Assembly: GCF_032921865.1 (NCBI RefSeq)
Contig: NZ_CP136684.1
Coordinates: 1,532,501 to 1,596,500, forward strand
Reading direction: 5' to 3'
Source: Thalassospira lucentensis
GTDB lineage: Bacteria; Pseudomonadota; Alphaproteobacteria; Rhodospirillales; Thalassospiraceae
DNA: 64,000 bases
The notes beneath the pieces are model-generated. The model did not search any database. It was not told the DNA's origin and worked only from the letters and a program-made list of their open reading frames with translations. Each line of letters begins with the position of its first letter. Within the stretch, counting starts at the first letter, position 1. Shown here one piece after another: positions 54,986-63,697 of this stretch. The translations under genes and the position numbers were made by a program.

Positions 54986-55567
54986 TCAGAGAATTTCGGC
55001 TCCTTCGTCAAACGCAAGACGTGGGCTGCGGGCAAACAGTTTTGACGCATCACCATAGCCGATATTGATCAGGAAATTGCTTTTGACCGGGGTACCGGCA
55101 AAAAATTCGGCATCGACCTTGGCATTGTCAAAACCTGACATCGGGCCGCAATCAAGGCCCATAGCCCGCAACGCAATAATGAAATAACCGGCCTGTAGCG
55201 TACCATTGCGAAATGCGGTAGCGGCAATTGCGTCATCCTTGCCGGCAAACCACGATCTCGCATCTGTATGCGGGAAGAGTTGCGGCAGTTTTTCATAGAA
55301 TTCCATGTCATGGGCGATAATGGCAGTCACCGGTGCTGCCATGGTTTTTTCAAGATTTCCTTCGGAAAGTGCAGGTTTCAGCCGTTCCTTGGCTTCGGGT
55401 GATTTGACGAACTTAATCCGCATCGGCTCGCAGTTCGCACTGGTCGGACCCATGACGGTAAGGTCCCATGCCTTTTTTAGCAGAGCCGTATCGACGTCAC
55501 GATCCTGCCAGCAATTGTGGGTTCGGGCTTTGTTGAAAAGGATGTCGAGTGCGTCGGAATCAAGCAT
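54986..55567 (-). CDS. Malonic semialdehyde reductase / nitroreductase family (RutE-like)
   Basis: 193 residues of the nitroreductase fold. RutE/HadB-type features: [49 protein letters not shown] at the N-terminus, [22 protein letters not shown], and [19 protein letters not shown]-dependent reduction with NAD(P)H is expected; malonic semialdehyde is the best guess for the substrate from the closest family. No rut genes are near. It is a single-gene unit divergent from the deacetylase gene. Confidence 0.87.
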   Translation of the reverse strand: MLDSDALDILFNKARTHNCWQDRDVDTALLKKAWDLTVMGPTSANCEPMRIKFVKSPEAKERLKPALSEGNLEKTMAAPVTAIIAHDMEFYEKLPQLFPHTDARSWFAGKDDAIAATAFRNGTLQAGYFIIALRAMGLDCGPMSGFDNAKVDAEFFAGTPVKSNFLINIGYGDASKLFARSPRLAFDEGAEIL

Positions 55568-55768
55568 GCGAATCTCCGTTAATGCTGCGGTTGAAACAGG
55601 TATCCTGAAGTTAGGCTACGGAGGACTATACACAAGCGCAGTGACGAAATTGTGGAAAAACAATTGGTTCGCTGGTAGGTTCACAAAAAACACAATTACC
55701 GGAAACCATGAAATCAAGGCTGTGGTTTTGGGGGCTGCAGTGACCAATGAGTGGGGTCGCAAATAAAG

Positions 55769-56899
55769 ATGGATGTGGCAATGCAATCACAGACCAATGT
55801 GCAGCAAAATTCTGACGCTGTTGTGTGCGCCAATGGCGTGAATATGTTTCGTTGCATGGTATTTGGTGCGGCCTTTGCGATTGGCCTGACGGTTGGAGTT
55901 TCGCCGGGGATTGCGCAGGAAGCCAGCACAAGTGGTGCAACCACGTCCGCAGAATCACCGTCAGGTAATGCAAACTCGGCCGTTGTCTTCATGTATCACC
56001 GGTTTGCGGAAACCGATTACCCGTCGACCAATATTCGCGGGCCGCAATTTGAAGCACATATTCGCGAGCTGACAAACGGAAAATACACGGTGATGGGTGT
56101 CCCCGAAATCATCGATGCCATGCAAAACGGCAAAGGATTGCCTGATTACGCTATCGGTATCACCGTCGATGATGCTTACCGGTCTGTGTATGATGTTGCG
56201 TGGCCAGCGTTTAAAAAGCACAACCTGCCGATGACAATATTTGTTTCGAGTGAGCAGGTCGATGCCGGGTACGAGAATTACATGACCTGGGACATGTTGC
56301 GCGAGATGGTCAAAGACGGGGTTACCATTGGCGGCCACAGCCAGCATCATTCGCATTTGCCGAGCTTGTCGGTCGAGGAAGTGAAAGCGGAACTTGCGCA
56401 TTCTGCCCGGCGCTTCAAGGAAGAACTAGGCTTTGTTCCGGACATTTTTGCGTATCCTTACGGGGAAGCCAGTGATGATGTGATCGCGGCGGTCAAGGAG
56501 GCCGGTTACAAGGCGGCATTTGGCCAGCAAAGTGGTGCCGTGAGCACAGAATCGGATATAATGTATCTGCCGCGTTTTGCGATGAACGAGAATTATGGCG
56601 AGATGGACCGTTTTACGCTGGCAGCCAATTCATTGCCACTACCGGTCAGCGATGTAACCCCGCCAAATTATACGCTGGAACGTAACCCGCCAGCGTTTGG
56701 GTTCACATTGAAGGAAAAGACAGGTGATGTCGCCTGCTACCCGTCGGAGGGTGAACCGACCATGAACCGGCTAGGCGAAGAACGGGTTGAAATTCGGCTG
56801 GATGCCCCGGTTTCGTCAGGACGGTGGCGGATCAATTGCACCTCGATGGGGCCGAATGGCCGGTGGCGCTGGTTCGGAATGCTTTATACCGTTCCGTGA
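55769..56899 (+). CDS. Secreted polysaccharide deacetylase family protein
   Basis: About 376 residues from the ATG at 55769, with starts at 55751 (GTG) and 55844 also in frame. A hydrophobic segment (MVFGAAFAIGLTVGVSPGIAQ) with an AQ cleavage site directs export. The deacetylase domain shows MYHRFAETDYPSTNI, the metal-binding Asp-Asp in GITVDDAYRSVYDVA and the two histidines in IGGHSQHHSHLPS. The C-terminal 80 residues hold two cysteines and form a separate domain. It likely modifies an envelope or extracellular polysaccharide. Confidence 0.9.
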   Translation: MDVAMQSQTNVQQNSDAVVCANGVNMFRCMVFGAAFAIGLTVGVSPGIAQEASTSGATTSAESPSGNANSAVVFMYHRFAETDYPSTNIRGPQFEAHIRELTNGKYTVMGVPEIIDAMQNGKGLPDYAIGITVDDAYRSVYDVAWPAFKKHNLPMTIFVSSEQVDAGYENYMTWDMLREMVKDGVTIGGHSQHHSHLPSLSVEEVKAELAHSARRFKEELGFVPDIFAYPYGEASDDVIAAVKEAGYKAAFGQQSGAVSTESDIMYLPRFAMNENYGEMDRFTLAANSLPLPVSDVTPPNYTLERNPPAFGFTLKEKTGDVACYPSEGEPTMNRLGEERVEIRLDAPVSSGRWRINCTSMGPNGRWRWFGMLYTVP

Positions 56900-56926
56900 T
56901 AAATTGTTGAAAATGAATAGTAAAAT

Positions 56927-56961
56927 AACGCCATGGGTTTTACGAACCTGTGGCGTTTTTT
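56927..56961 (+). terminator. Terminator after the deacetylase gene
   Basis: Stem AACGCCA (56927-56933) and TGGCGTT (56951-56957) with an extended interior pairing GGGTT/AACCT and a run of seven T. It is 28 bases past the stop. Confidence 0.8.
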
Positions 56962-57032
56962 CTGATCATTTTGGACGCTTGCACGGGATCAACGGAGAAG
57001 GTAGGTTAACCACACTTCTTCAACGTAAATAG

Positions 57033-58262
57033 TTGGTAACCACAGTGCTAGCAGGAAAAAATATCCTTCTGATCATCTCGGGCGGCATTGCTGCCTATAA
57101 GGTTCTTGAGGTGATCCGACGCTTGCGCGACCGGGAGATCAATATCCGAGCGATCCTGACCAAAGGCGGTGCGGAATTCGTAACCCCGCTTTCGGTGGCC
57201 GCCCTGACCGAGAACAAGGTTTATCAGGATCTTTTTTCCCTGACCGATGAGGCCGAAATGGGCCATATCCGCCTGTCGCGTGAGGCTGACCTTGTGCTGG
57301 TCGCCCCGGCAAGTGCGGATATTCTTGCCAAAATGGCGACTGGACAGGCGGGCGATCTGGCGACGACGGCCCTGCTTGCGACCAACAAGCCGGTGATGGT
57401 TGTACCGGCGATGAATGTCGAAATGTGGAATCACGCAGCAACACAGGCAAATATCGCGACTCTTGAAGGACGCGGTGTAATGCGGGTTGGTCCGGCGACG
57501 GGTGATTTGGCATGCGGTGAAACCGGATCGGGCCGTCTGGCGGAACCTGCCGAAATTATTGCGGCGGTTGTTGATTTTCTGGAAGGTCAGCCAGCCAGAA
57601 AGCCGCTTGCTGGGAGAAAGGCAGTTGTGACCAGCGGTCCGACACACGAAGCGATTGATCCGGTGCGATACATCGCCAACCGGTCGTCGGGCAAGCAGGG
57701 TCATGCAATAGCCGCGGCACTTGCTGTTGCTGGAGCCGATGTGACGCTGGTGAGCGGACCGGTCAGCTTGCCTGATCCGACGGGGGTCAAGGTTGTGCGG
57801 ATCGAAACGGCCCGGCAGATGCTGGATGCTGTGCAGGCTGCGTTGCCTGCCGATATTGCGGTATGTGCCGCCGCGGTTGCCGATTGGCGTGTGGCCGCAG
57901 AAGCCGGTCAAAAACTAAAAAAAGATGGGTCGGGTGTAATTCCGGACCTGAAGCTTTCGGAAAATCCGGATATTTTGGCAACCATCAGCCAGAAAGGGCC
58001 AAAACGCCCGGATTTGGTTGTTGGTTTTGCAGCCGAAACAGAAAATGTCATCGAACATGCCCGCGCCAAGCGGGCGCGCAAGGGATGCGACTGGATTCTT
58101 GCCAATGATGTGGCACCGAGTGCGGGCACCTTTGGTGGTGATCACAATGAAGTTTTCCTGATTTCCGGCGCGGATGGTGCCAGTGACGAGGTCTGGCCCC
58201 GGCAGGGCAAGGCCGGTGTCGCACGTGCGCTTGTGCAACGGATTTCCCGGCATTTTGCCTGA
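57033..58262 (+). CDS. coaBC: Bifunctional phosphopantothenoylcysteine decarboxylase/synthetase CoaBC
   Basis: 409 residues. The N-terminal CoaC flavoprotein half has KNILLIISGGIAAYKVLEVIRRL and the PAMNVEMWNH motif. The C-terminal CoaB half has TSGPTHEAIDPVRYIANRSSGKQGHAIA and the catalytic NPDILATI. It carries out two successive steps of CoA synthesis. The frame begins TTG at 57033 or GTG at 57045; the ribosome-binding site is poor for both. It precedes dut with a 70-base gap, the standard pairing. Confidence 0.95.
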   Translation: MVTTVLAGKNILLIISGGIAAYKVLEVIRRLRDREINIRAILTKGGAEFVTPLSVAALTENKVYQDLFSLTDEAEMGHIRLSREADLVLVAPASADILAKMATGQAGDLATTALLATNKPVMVVPAMNVEMWNHAATQANIATLEGRGVMRVGPATGDLACGETGSGRLAEPAEIIAAVVDFLEGQPARKPLAGRKAVVTSGPTHEAIDPVRYIANRSSGKQGHAIAAALAVAGADVTLVSGPVSLPDPTGVKVVRIETARQMLDAVQAALPADIAVCAAAVADWRVAAEAGQKLKKDGSGVIPDLKLSENPDILATISQKGPKRPDLVVGFAAETENVIEHARAKRARKGCDWILANDVAPSAGTFGGDHNEVFLISGADGASDEVWPRQGKAGVARALVQRISRHFA

Positions 58263-58331
58263 TTTGAATAGTTTGATAACCCGCTGCATGTCCAAGGCGT
58301 GCAGCCAGAAATATGAAGACAAGGAACTTTT

Positions 58332-58805
58332 ATGACGCGTTTGACTGTCGATCTGAAACAGTTGCCCCATGGTGCAGATTTCCAGCTGCCTGACTATGCC
58401 ACCGCACAGTCGGCGGCCGTCGATCTGCAGGCGGCGATTGACGATACGCTTGTGATCGCGCCGGGTAAACGGGCCATGGTCGAAACCGGAATCGCGATTG
58501 CCCTGCCAGCCGGGTTTGAAGCGCAAGTTCGTCCGCGTTCGGGGTTGGCGGCGAAGAACGGTGTGACGGTTCTTAATAGCCCGGGAACGATTGACGCTGA
58601 TTACCGCGGCGAAATCAAAGTGATCCTGATCAATCATGGGGATGAGGCATTTACCATCGAACGTGGTATGCGCATTGCCCAGCTTGTGGTCGCGCCGGTG
58701 ACGCAGGTGGCATGGAATGCGGTTGCCGATCTGGATGAAACGGCGCGTGGTGCCGGTGGTTTCGGATCGACCGGTGTTGCCGCACCGGTAGGTAAAACGG
58801 ACTGA
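58332..58805 (+). CDS. dut: Deoxyuridine 5'-triphosphate nucleotidohydrolase
   Basis: 157 residues, trimeric dUTPase. Five conserved motifs are seen: SAAVDLQA near 40, [31 protein letters not shown], and the C-terminal [10 protein letters not shown] phosphate-binding tail. It hydrolyses dUTP to dUMP, preventing uracil entering DNA. It is the usual downstream partner of coaBC. Confidence 0.97.
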   Translation: MTRLTVDLKQLPHGADFQLPDYATAQSAAVDLQAAIDDTLVIAPGKRAMVETGIAIALPAGFEAQVRPRSGLAAKNGVTVLNSPGTIDADYRGEIKVILINHGDEAFTIERGMRIAQLVVAPVTQVAWNAVADLDETARGAGGFGSTGVAAPVGKTD

Positions 58806-58814
58806 TTACCGTTA

Positions 58815-58869
58815 AAGGCAGCAGCAATATCACCGAGGAATATGGGTCGGTTGGTGATGTTGCTGCCTT
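58815..58869 (+). promoter_or_regulatory. Long imperfect hairpin between dut and the Rrf2 gene
   Basis: Arms AAGGCAGCAGCAATATCACC (58815-58834) and GGTGATGTTGCTGCCTT (58853-58869) pair for about 16 bases with a small bulge. There is no T run, so it is not a classical terminator. It ends 63 bases before the Rrf2 start and may be a leader structure or mRNA-stabilising element for dut. Confidence 0.45.
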
Positions 58870-58932
58870 GTGAACTCTGAAAATGGCTGGTCCCGGTACT
58901 TCCGGGGGGATCGACGGGACCGCAAGGGGAGT

Positions 58933-59400
58933 ATGAAAGAAACGATGTTAAAACTGTCAAAGAAGATGCTGTTTGCCATCGAGGCGGTGGTGGACATTGC
59001 CTATAACGCCGCAGGTGAGCCAGTGCAAAGCCGTGACATCACCGCGCGCCAGGGTATTCCGAAACGCTATCTTGAACAGACTTTGCAGCAGCTGGTGCGT
59101 GCCGACATTCTTGTCGGTGTGCGTGGTCCGCGTGGCGGCTATCGTCTGGCACGTGAACGTCGTCGTATCACCCTTGCCGATATCGTGTCGGTCATCCGGT
59201 CGATGGAAACATCCGATGACCCGATCGAGGATCCGGCAGGATCTCCGTTGGGTAAGGAAGTCGTGCGCCCGCTTTGGCGTGAATTACAGGACGAAATGAT
59301 GGTGTCGCTGACCCGGATCACGGTCGAAGATTTATGTAATAGAGCACGTGACGCTGGTCTGCGAAGCGGGATCGAGGAATCCCCGGATTTCATCATTTAA
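58933..59400 (+). CDS. Rrf2-family transcriptional regulator without cluster cysteines (CymR-like)
   Basis: About 155 residues from the ATG at 58933, which has a GGGGA ribosome-binding site; a second start at 58945 (MLKLSKK) is possible. The winged helix is LSKKMLFAIEAVVDIAYNAAGEPVQSRDITARQGIPKRYLEQTLQQLVRADILVGVRGPRGGYRLARERRRITLADI, typical of Rrf2. Of the three cysteines that bind the iron-sulfur cluster in IscR or RirA, none is present; the single cysteine is in EDLCNRA. The gene is directly upstream of cysK, as for CymR-type cysteine regulators. Confidence 0.9.
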   Translation: MKETMLKLSKKMLFAIEAVVDIAYNAAGEPVQSRDITARQGIPKRYLEQTLQQLVRADILVGVRGPRGGYRLARERRRITLADIVSVIRSMETSDDPIEDPAGSPLGKEVVRPLWRELQDEMMVSLTRITVEDLCNRARDAGLRSGIEESPDFII

Positions 59401-59415
59401 TCGTCGGAACAGGCT

Positions 59416-59450
59416 GCGGATTGTTGTATCGTTAAACCACAAGAATCCGC
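59416..59450 (+). repeat. Hairpin after the Rrf2 gene
   Basis: GCGGATTGTTG (59416-59426) and CAAGAATCCGC (59440-59450) pair in 10 of 11 positions, 15 bases past the Rrf2 stop. It may end or stabilise the Rrf2 transcript; a weak T run follows none of the arms, so termination is uncertain. Confidence 0.4.
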
Positions 59451-59525
59451 TGCGGTTCACATCTGATACACAGGCATCAGGAAACCAGCCCAACCGGGAT
59501 TTACGTAAAAACTGTTTAAACCCGA

Positions 59526-59553
59526 TTGACTTGGGTGTTAAACGGGATAAATA
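59526..59553 (+). promoter_or_regulatory. Sigma-70-type promoter of cysK
   Basis: TTGACT (59526-59531), a 16-base spacer and TAAATA (59548-59553) lie 50 bases before the cysK start. The match to consensus is good for an alphaproteobacterium. It would be a natural place for the Rrf2 regulator to act. Confidence 0.6.
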
Positions 59554-59603
59554 CAAAATCAGAATGTGGTTGGTTTTAAATTACAAGAAATTGCGAGGAA
59601 AAC

Positions 59604-60554
59604 ATGACTGAGTTTCGCGGCAAGATTTACGACAGCATCATCGACACCATCGGTGCGACGCCGCTGGTTCGTCTTTCACGTCTGGCGGCGGCCGAGGGTG
59701 TGAAGGCAGACCTGATTGGCAAGCTTGAATTCTTCAACCCGCTGGCCTCGGTCAAAGATCGTATCGGTCTCGCAATGATCGAGGATGCCGAAAAATCAGG
59801 ACGCATCAAACCTGGTGCGACGCTGGTTGAACCGACTTCAGGTAATACCGGTATTGCGCTAGCTTTCGTGGCGGCGGCCAAGGGTTATAAACTGATCCTG
59901 ACCATGCCTGAAAGCATGTCGCTGGAACGCCGCAAGATGCTGATGCTTCTGGGCGCGCAGATCGACCTGACCCCGGCTGCCAAGGGCATGAAGGGGGCGG
60001 TTGCCCGTGCCGAGGAACTGGTTGCCGAGATTGATGGCGCGATCATGCTTCAGCAGTTTGAAAACCCGGCAAACCCGGAAATTCATCGCAATACCACTGC
60101 CGAGGAAATCATCAAGGATACCGCCGGCAAGATCGATATCTTTGTTGCCGGTGTCGGTACCGGCGGGACATTGACCGGTGTTGGTGAAGTCCTGAAAAAG
60201 CATAACCCGAATATCCAGATTGTTGCGGTTGAACCGGAAGACAGCCCGGTTATTTCCGGTGGTGCACCGGGCCCGCATAAAATCCAGGGCATTGGTGCCG
60301 GTTTCATTCCGGGCAACCTTCATACCGATGTGATCGACAAGGTCATGACGATCGGAAACGAAACAGCCTTTGCCACTGCGCGCAAACTCGCAAGCATTGA
60401 AGGCCTGCCGACCGGCATTTCGTCCGGCGCGGCTGTTGCCGCTGGTATCGAGTTGGGTCAGTTGCCGGAAAACGAAGGCAAGCGCATTGTGGTTATCATC
60501 CCGAGCTTTGCCGAGCGTTACCTGTCGACCCCGCTGTTCGAAGGTCTGCAGTAA
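59604..60554 (+). CDS. cysK: Cysteine synthase A (O-acetylserine sulfhydrylase)
   Basis: 316 residues. The PLP lysine is Lys51 in [11 protein letters not shown], the substrate loop is [10 protein letters not shown], and the cofactor phosphate loop [10 protein letters not shown] is present. It joins sulfide to O-acetylserine to give cysteine. The start is ATG with a GAGGAAA ribosome-binding site. A terminator follows. Confidence 0.97.
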   Translation: MTEFRGKIYDSIIDTIGATPLVRLSRLAAAEGVKADLIGKLEFFNPLASVKDRIGLAMIEDAEKSGRIKPGATLVEPTSGNTGIALAFVAAAKGYKLILTMPESMSLERRKMLMLLGAQIDLTPAAKGMKGAVARAEELVAEIDGAIMLQQFENPANPEIHRNTTAEEIIKDTAGKIDIFVAGVGTGGTLTGVGEVLKKHNPNIQIVAVEPEDSPVISGGAPGPHKIQGIGAGFIPGNLHTDVIDKVMTIGNETAFATARKLASIEGLPTGISSGAAVAAGIELGQLPENEGKRIVVIIPSFAERYLSTPLFEGLQ

Positions 60555-60584
60555 TTCGGTTTTGCTGACCGAGTATCTTGTAAA

Positions 60585-60612
60585 AAAGGCCCGGAATTTT
60601 CCGGGCCTTTCT
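60585..60612 (+). terminator. Terminator of cysK
   Basis: Stem AAAGGCCCGG (60585-60594) and CCGGGCCTTT (60601-60610) with an AATTTT loop and a T run; about 30 bases past the stop. Confidence 0.85.
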
Positions 60613-60675
60613 TGTCTGTGGCATGCGCGCTATATGCAATGGCAGATCGTTTGGACCGAATGAAAGAAACCGCCT

Positions 60676-61479
60676 GTGAGTGATTTTGATTTCAGCGAAA
60701 ATGAAGTGCAGCGTTATGCCCGGCATATCGTCCTGAAGGATGTTGGCGGCACAGGCCAAATGAAGCTGAAGCGCGGGCGGGTTTTGATTGTGGGCGCAGG
60801 CGGACTTGGATCGCCCTTGGCGATGTATCTGGCGGCAGCCGGGGTCGGTACCATCGGGATCGTCGATGCCGATAGGGTCGAACTTTCCAATCTGCAGCGT
60901 CAGATCGCGCATGGTATGAAAGACTTGGGCTCGCCCAAGGTCGAAAGTGCCAAGTCGACCATGCTTGATATGAACCCGGAAATCAGTGTGCAGACGCATA
61001 ATGTGCGGCTTGATGCGTCCAATGTTATGGACCTGATTGCGGGTTATGATGTGATTGCCGATGGGTCGGACAATTTCGAAACACGATTCCTTCTAAACGA
61101 TGCGTGCTATTTTGCGGGCAAAACGCTGGTATCGGGTGCGGCCCTCCGGTTTGACGGCCAGGTTGCGACATTCAAGGCGCATCAGGGCGATCCGCATCCC
61201 TGTTATCGCTGCATCTATCACAGTCCACCGCCCGAAGACGCCATTCCGTCCTGTGCCCAGGGCGGTGTCCTGGGCTCGGTCGTGGGAATGATTGGCGGGA
61301 TTCAGGCAACCGAAATCCTCAAGGAATTGATGGGGATTGGCGATGGTCTGTCCGGCAGGCTTGTGATTGTCGATGCACTTGGTGCATCCTTCCGAAAGAT
61401 CAAAGTCCCGCGTGATCCGGGCTGCCCGCTTTGTTCCGAAAATGCCAGCATCAAGGACCTGTCCATTCATGAGCACTGA
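60676..61479 (+). CDS. moeB: MoeB/ThiF-family E1-like adenylyltransferase
   Basis: 267 residues, GTG start. The ATP-binding loop is VLIVGAGGLGSPLAMYLAAAG (residues 37-57), with the catalytic aspartate in the following IVDADRVELSNLQRQI. The zinc-binding cysteines are CYRC (near 174) and CPLC (near 250), and the catalytic cysteine is in PSCAQGGVLGS. It activates the C-terminus of a ubiquitin-like sulfur carrier (MoaD/ThiS type). No C-terminal rhodanese domain is present. The next gene overlaps its end. Confidence 0.92.
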   Translation: MSDFDFSENEVQRYARHIVLKDVGGTGQMKLKRGRVLIVGAGGLGSPLAMYLAAAGVGTIGIVDADRVELSNLQRQIAHGMKDLGSPKVESAKSTMLDMNPEISVQTHNVRLDASNVMDLIAGYDVIADGSDNFETRFLLNDACYFAGKTLVSGAALRFDGQVATFKAHQGDPHPCYRCIYHSPPPEDAIPSCAQGGVLGSVVGMIGGIQATEILKELMGIGDGLSGRLVIVDALGASFRKIKVPRDPGCPLCSENASIKDLSIHEH

Positions 61480-61912
61480 AAACGCCAACCAGTCCGAAAG
61501 CCCGAAGAAACTGTCGCTGGTGGTGTTTTCCGGCAGCTTTGAAAAGGTTCATTACGCACTCGTAATGGCATCGGCAGCACTTGCATCCGGGCGCGAGGCA
61601 ACCCTGTTTTTTACGATGGAAGCCAGTCGCGCCGTGTTGGCCCCTTCGGGCTGGCGTCACTTGCGGACCGAGGCCGAAGGGGCAACGGCTACCTCGATTG
61701 ATCTCAGCTATTCCACACGCGGCATCGGCACGTTCGAGGAACTGCTGTCGGCCTGTGTGGCGCTGGATGGTAAGTTCATGGTTTGCGACATGGGCCTTCG
61801 CGCGCTTGGTCTGGAAAACGAAGCAAAGCGTGAAGAGCTCAAAATCGAGACGGGCGGCGTGGTAACGTTCCTTAATGACGCCCGTCAACAGGGCGAAATG
61901 CTTTTTATCTAA
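61469..61912 (+). CDS. DsrE/DsrF-like sulfur-carrier protein
   Basis: About 147 residues from the ATG at 61469, overlapping the E1 stop by 11 bases. It has LVVFSGSFEKVHYALVMASAALASGREATLFFT at the N-terminus and two cysteines (LLSACVALDGKFMVCDMGLRALG), the second at the position used for persulfide binding in DsrE-type proteins. The earlier frame back to 61367 overlaps the E1 gene and is not coding. Placement after cysK and the E1 gene suggests sulfur transfer. Confidence 0.83.
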   Translation: MSTENANQSESPKKLSLVVFSGSFEKVHYALVMASAALASGREATLFFTMEASRAVLAPSGWRHLRTEAEGATATSIDLSYSTRGIGTFEELLSACVALDGKFMVCDMGLRALGLENEAKREELKIETGGVVTFLNDARQQGEMLFI

Positions 61913-61927
61913 GAAACATTGATGAAT

Positions 61928-62602
61928 TCAGTTGGTGCTTGTTAGTAGCTTGATGCCAAGTCCGGCAAGGCACAATCCCACACCACGTTCGATCCAGATT
62001 TTGATGGCTGCGATGCGCGCTTGCACCGAAGGCAATGTCAACGCAACCGCGACCAGCGCAAACCAGATCATGTGGCATGCTGCGATATAAAAACCGTATC
62101 CGATCTCCATCAAAACCGGTGTATCGGGAGAAATGACCTGACTGAACAACGAAACGATGAACAGCATCGTCTTGGGGTTCAGGGCATTGCAGACAAAACC
62201 GACCCAGAACGCGGATCCATTCCGTTTATGATTCGCTTTCGGCTTGTTGATGTTTTTGTTTGCCATTTGAGTCTGAATTTCGGTTGGATTTTTCGCCAAT
62301 AAGGCCCGTATATCCGGCCAAAGTGCCGATATTCCCAGCCATATCAGATAGGCAGCACCCAGATAGCGTAAGCTGGTCAGAACCCAGACATTACTGGCAA
62401 ACACAACGCCAAGCCCGATCAGCGTATAGGTAAGATGTACCGAAACACCGCTGCCGATCCCGATAGCGCACAACACACCAGCGCGACGACCACGTGCAAG
62501 TGCAATACGCGTCACCATGGCGAAATCCGGCCCGGGGCTGATAACGGCAAGAATGGTGATAATGGCGACGGCAATGACTTCGATCTGAGCAATGGCTGGC
62601 AT
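61928..62602 (-). CDS. LysE/RhtB family amino-acid exporter
   Basis: 224 residues with about six membrane segments. The ITILAVISPGPDFAMVTRIALARGRRAG signature is at the N-terminus, followed by VGFVCNALNPKTMLFIVSLFSQVI. Compared with the gene at 5629 it has a longer, basic cytoplasmic loop (KNPTEIQTQMANKNINKPKANHKRNG). It is divergent from a LysR regulator and may be its target, by the usual LysE/LysG logic. Confidence 0.9.
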   Translation of the reverse strand: MPAIAQIEVIAVAIITILAVISPGPDFAMVTRIALARGRRAGVLCAIGIGSGVSVHLTYTLIGLGVVFASNVWVLTSLRYLGAAYLIWLGISALWPDIRALLAKNPTEIQTQMANKNINKPKANHKRNGSAFWVGFVCNALNPKTMLFIVSLFSQVISPDTPVLMEIGYGFYIAACHMIWFALVAVALTLPSVQARIAAIKIWIERGVGLCLAGLGIKLLTSTN

Positions 62603-62683
62603 GTTCGTGGTCCTTGATCTGTGAGATTATTCAGTATCAAATTGAAAAGATCGCCAGAAAATCGAAAATTCGTAGGAAATTTC

Positions 62684-63601
62684 GTGAGTAATATTCACAG
62701 AAAACGCAATCTGCCACCCCTTGCCGCTTTGCCCGCCTTTGAGGCAGCAGCGCGACACCAAAGCTTTTCGCGTGCTGCCGAGGAATTGCACCTGACGCAC
62801 GGGGCGATCAGTCGCGCCGTGGCGCAGATCGAGGAACGGTTGGGTATTGATCTGTTTGTTCGTCGTAATCGGCGTGTCTGGTTAACTCAGGCAGGCGAAA
62901 GGCTTTTGAAGTCGGTGGCAACCGCACTGGACGGGCTTGATGGCGCTATCGAAGAAATTCACCGCCATGATAGTGCATCGCCGATCCTGTCGGTGTCGTG
63001 CGAGTCCAGCCTTGCCATGCGCTGGTTAATGCCAAGGCTGGGCGCGTTTCGCGAATCCAATCCTGACTTGAATATCGATCTACGGCTGGCTGGTGGCCCG
63101 GTTGATCTGCTGGTTGAGGGATGCGATGTGGCAATCCGGCGGGCTGATTTCGGTATCGGCGGGGATTACGAGGTAACGCGCCTTTGGCCGGAATTTGCCG
63201 GGCCGGTTTGTGACCCGGATTGTTGGGAAAACATTCTGGCTCGCGATTTGTCAAATGCCCGCTGGTTACACAGTCGCACGCGACCTGACGCCTGGGATGT
63301 CTGGAAACGGGCGAGTGGAAGCAATGCTAGCCCGGCAAGCGAGCAATATTTTGACCATTTCTTTTTTACGCTTCAGGCAGCCGCCAATCGTTTGGGGACC
63401 GCAATCGGGTCCTTGCCTCTGGTTTATGATGATCTGGTGGCAGGGCGGCTGATCGCCCCGCATGGTATGGCACCTACCGGCTATGATTACGTCCTGATCA
63501 CGTTAGATAGACCGGGGCGCGACCCGCGGATTTTACGATTCTTTGACTGGTTGATGACTGAAGCCAAAGGGATTGAAGATGGCGCCGTGCCACAAGGCTG
63601 A
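62684..63601 (+). CDS. LysR-family regulator (GcvA-like)
   Basis: 305 residues from the GTG at 62684, which has an AGGA ribosome-binding site; an upstream GTG at 62621 is in frame but its leader is not conserved. The DNA-binding head is LPPLAALPAFEAAARHQSFSRAAEELHLTHGAISRAVAQIEERLGIDLFVR, characteristic of GcvA-type LysR proteins. The ligand domain follows. Divergent from the LysE-type exporter, with an 81-base gap that must hold both promoters. Confidence 0.92.
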   Translation: MSNIHRKRNLPPLAALPAFEAAARHQSFSRAAEELHLTHGAISRAVAQIEERLGIDLFVRRNRRVWLTQAGERLLKSVATALDGLDGAIEEIHRHDSASPILSVSCESSLAMRWLMPRLGAFRESNPDLNIDLRLAGGPVDLLVEGCDVAIRRADFGIGGDYEVTRLWPEFAGPVCDPDCWENILARDLSNARWLHSRTRPDAWDVWKRASGSNASPASEQYFDHFFFTLQAAANRLGTAIGSLPLVYDDLVAGRLIAPHGMAPTGYDYVLITLDRPGRDPRILRFFDWLMTEAKGIEDGAVPQG

Positions 63602-63697
63602 TTGATATCGCGGTGCCCGATTTGCCGTTGGCGGAACAATGCGCGAACAGTAGGCGTTTCGGTCTGTATATCAAACAGATTGAAACGCGAACTGGAT

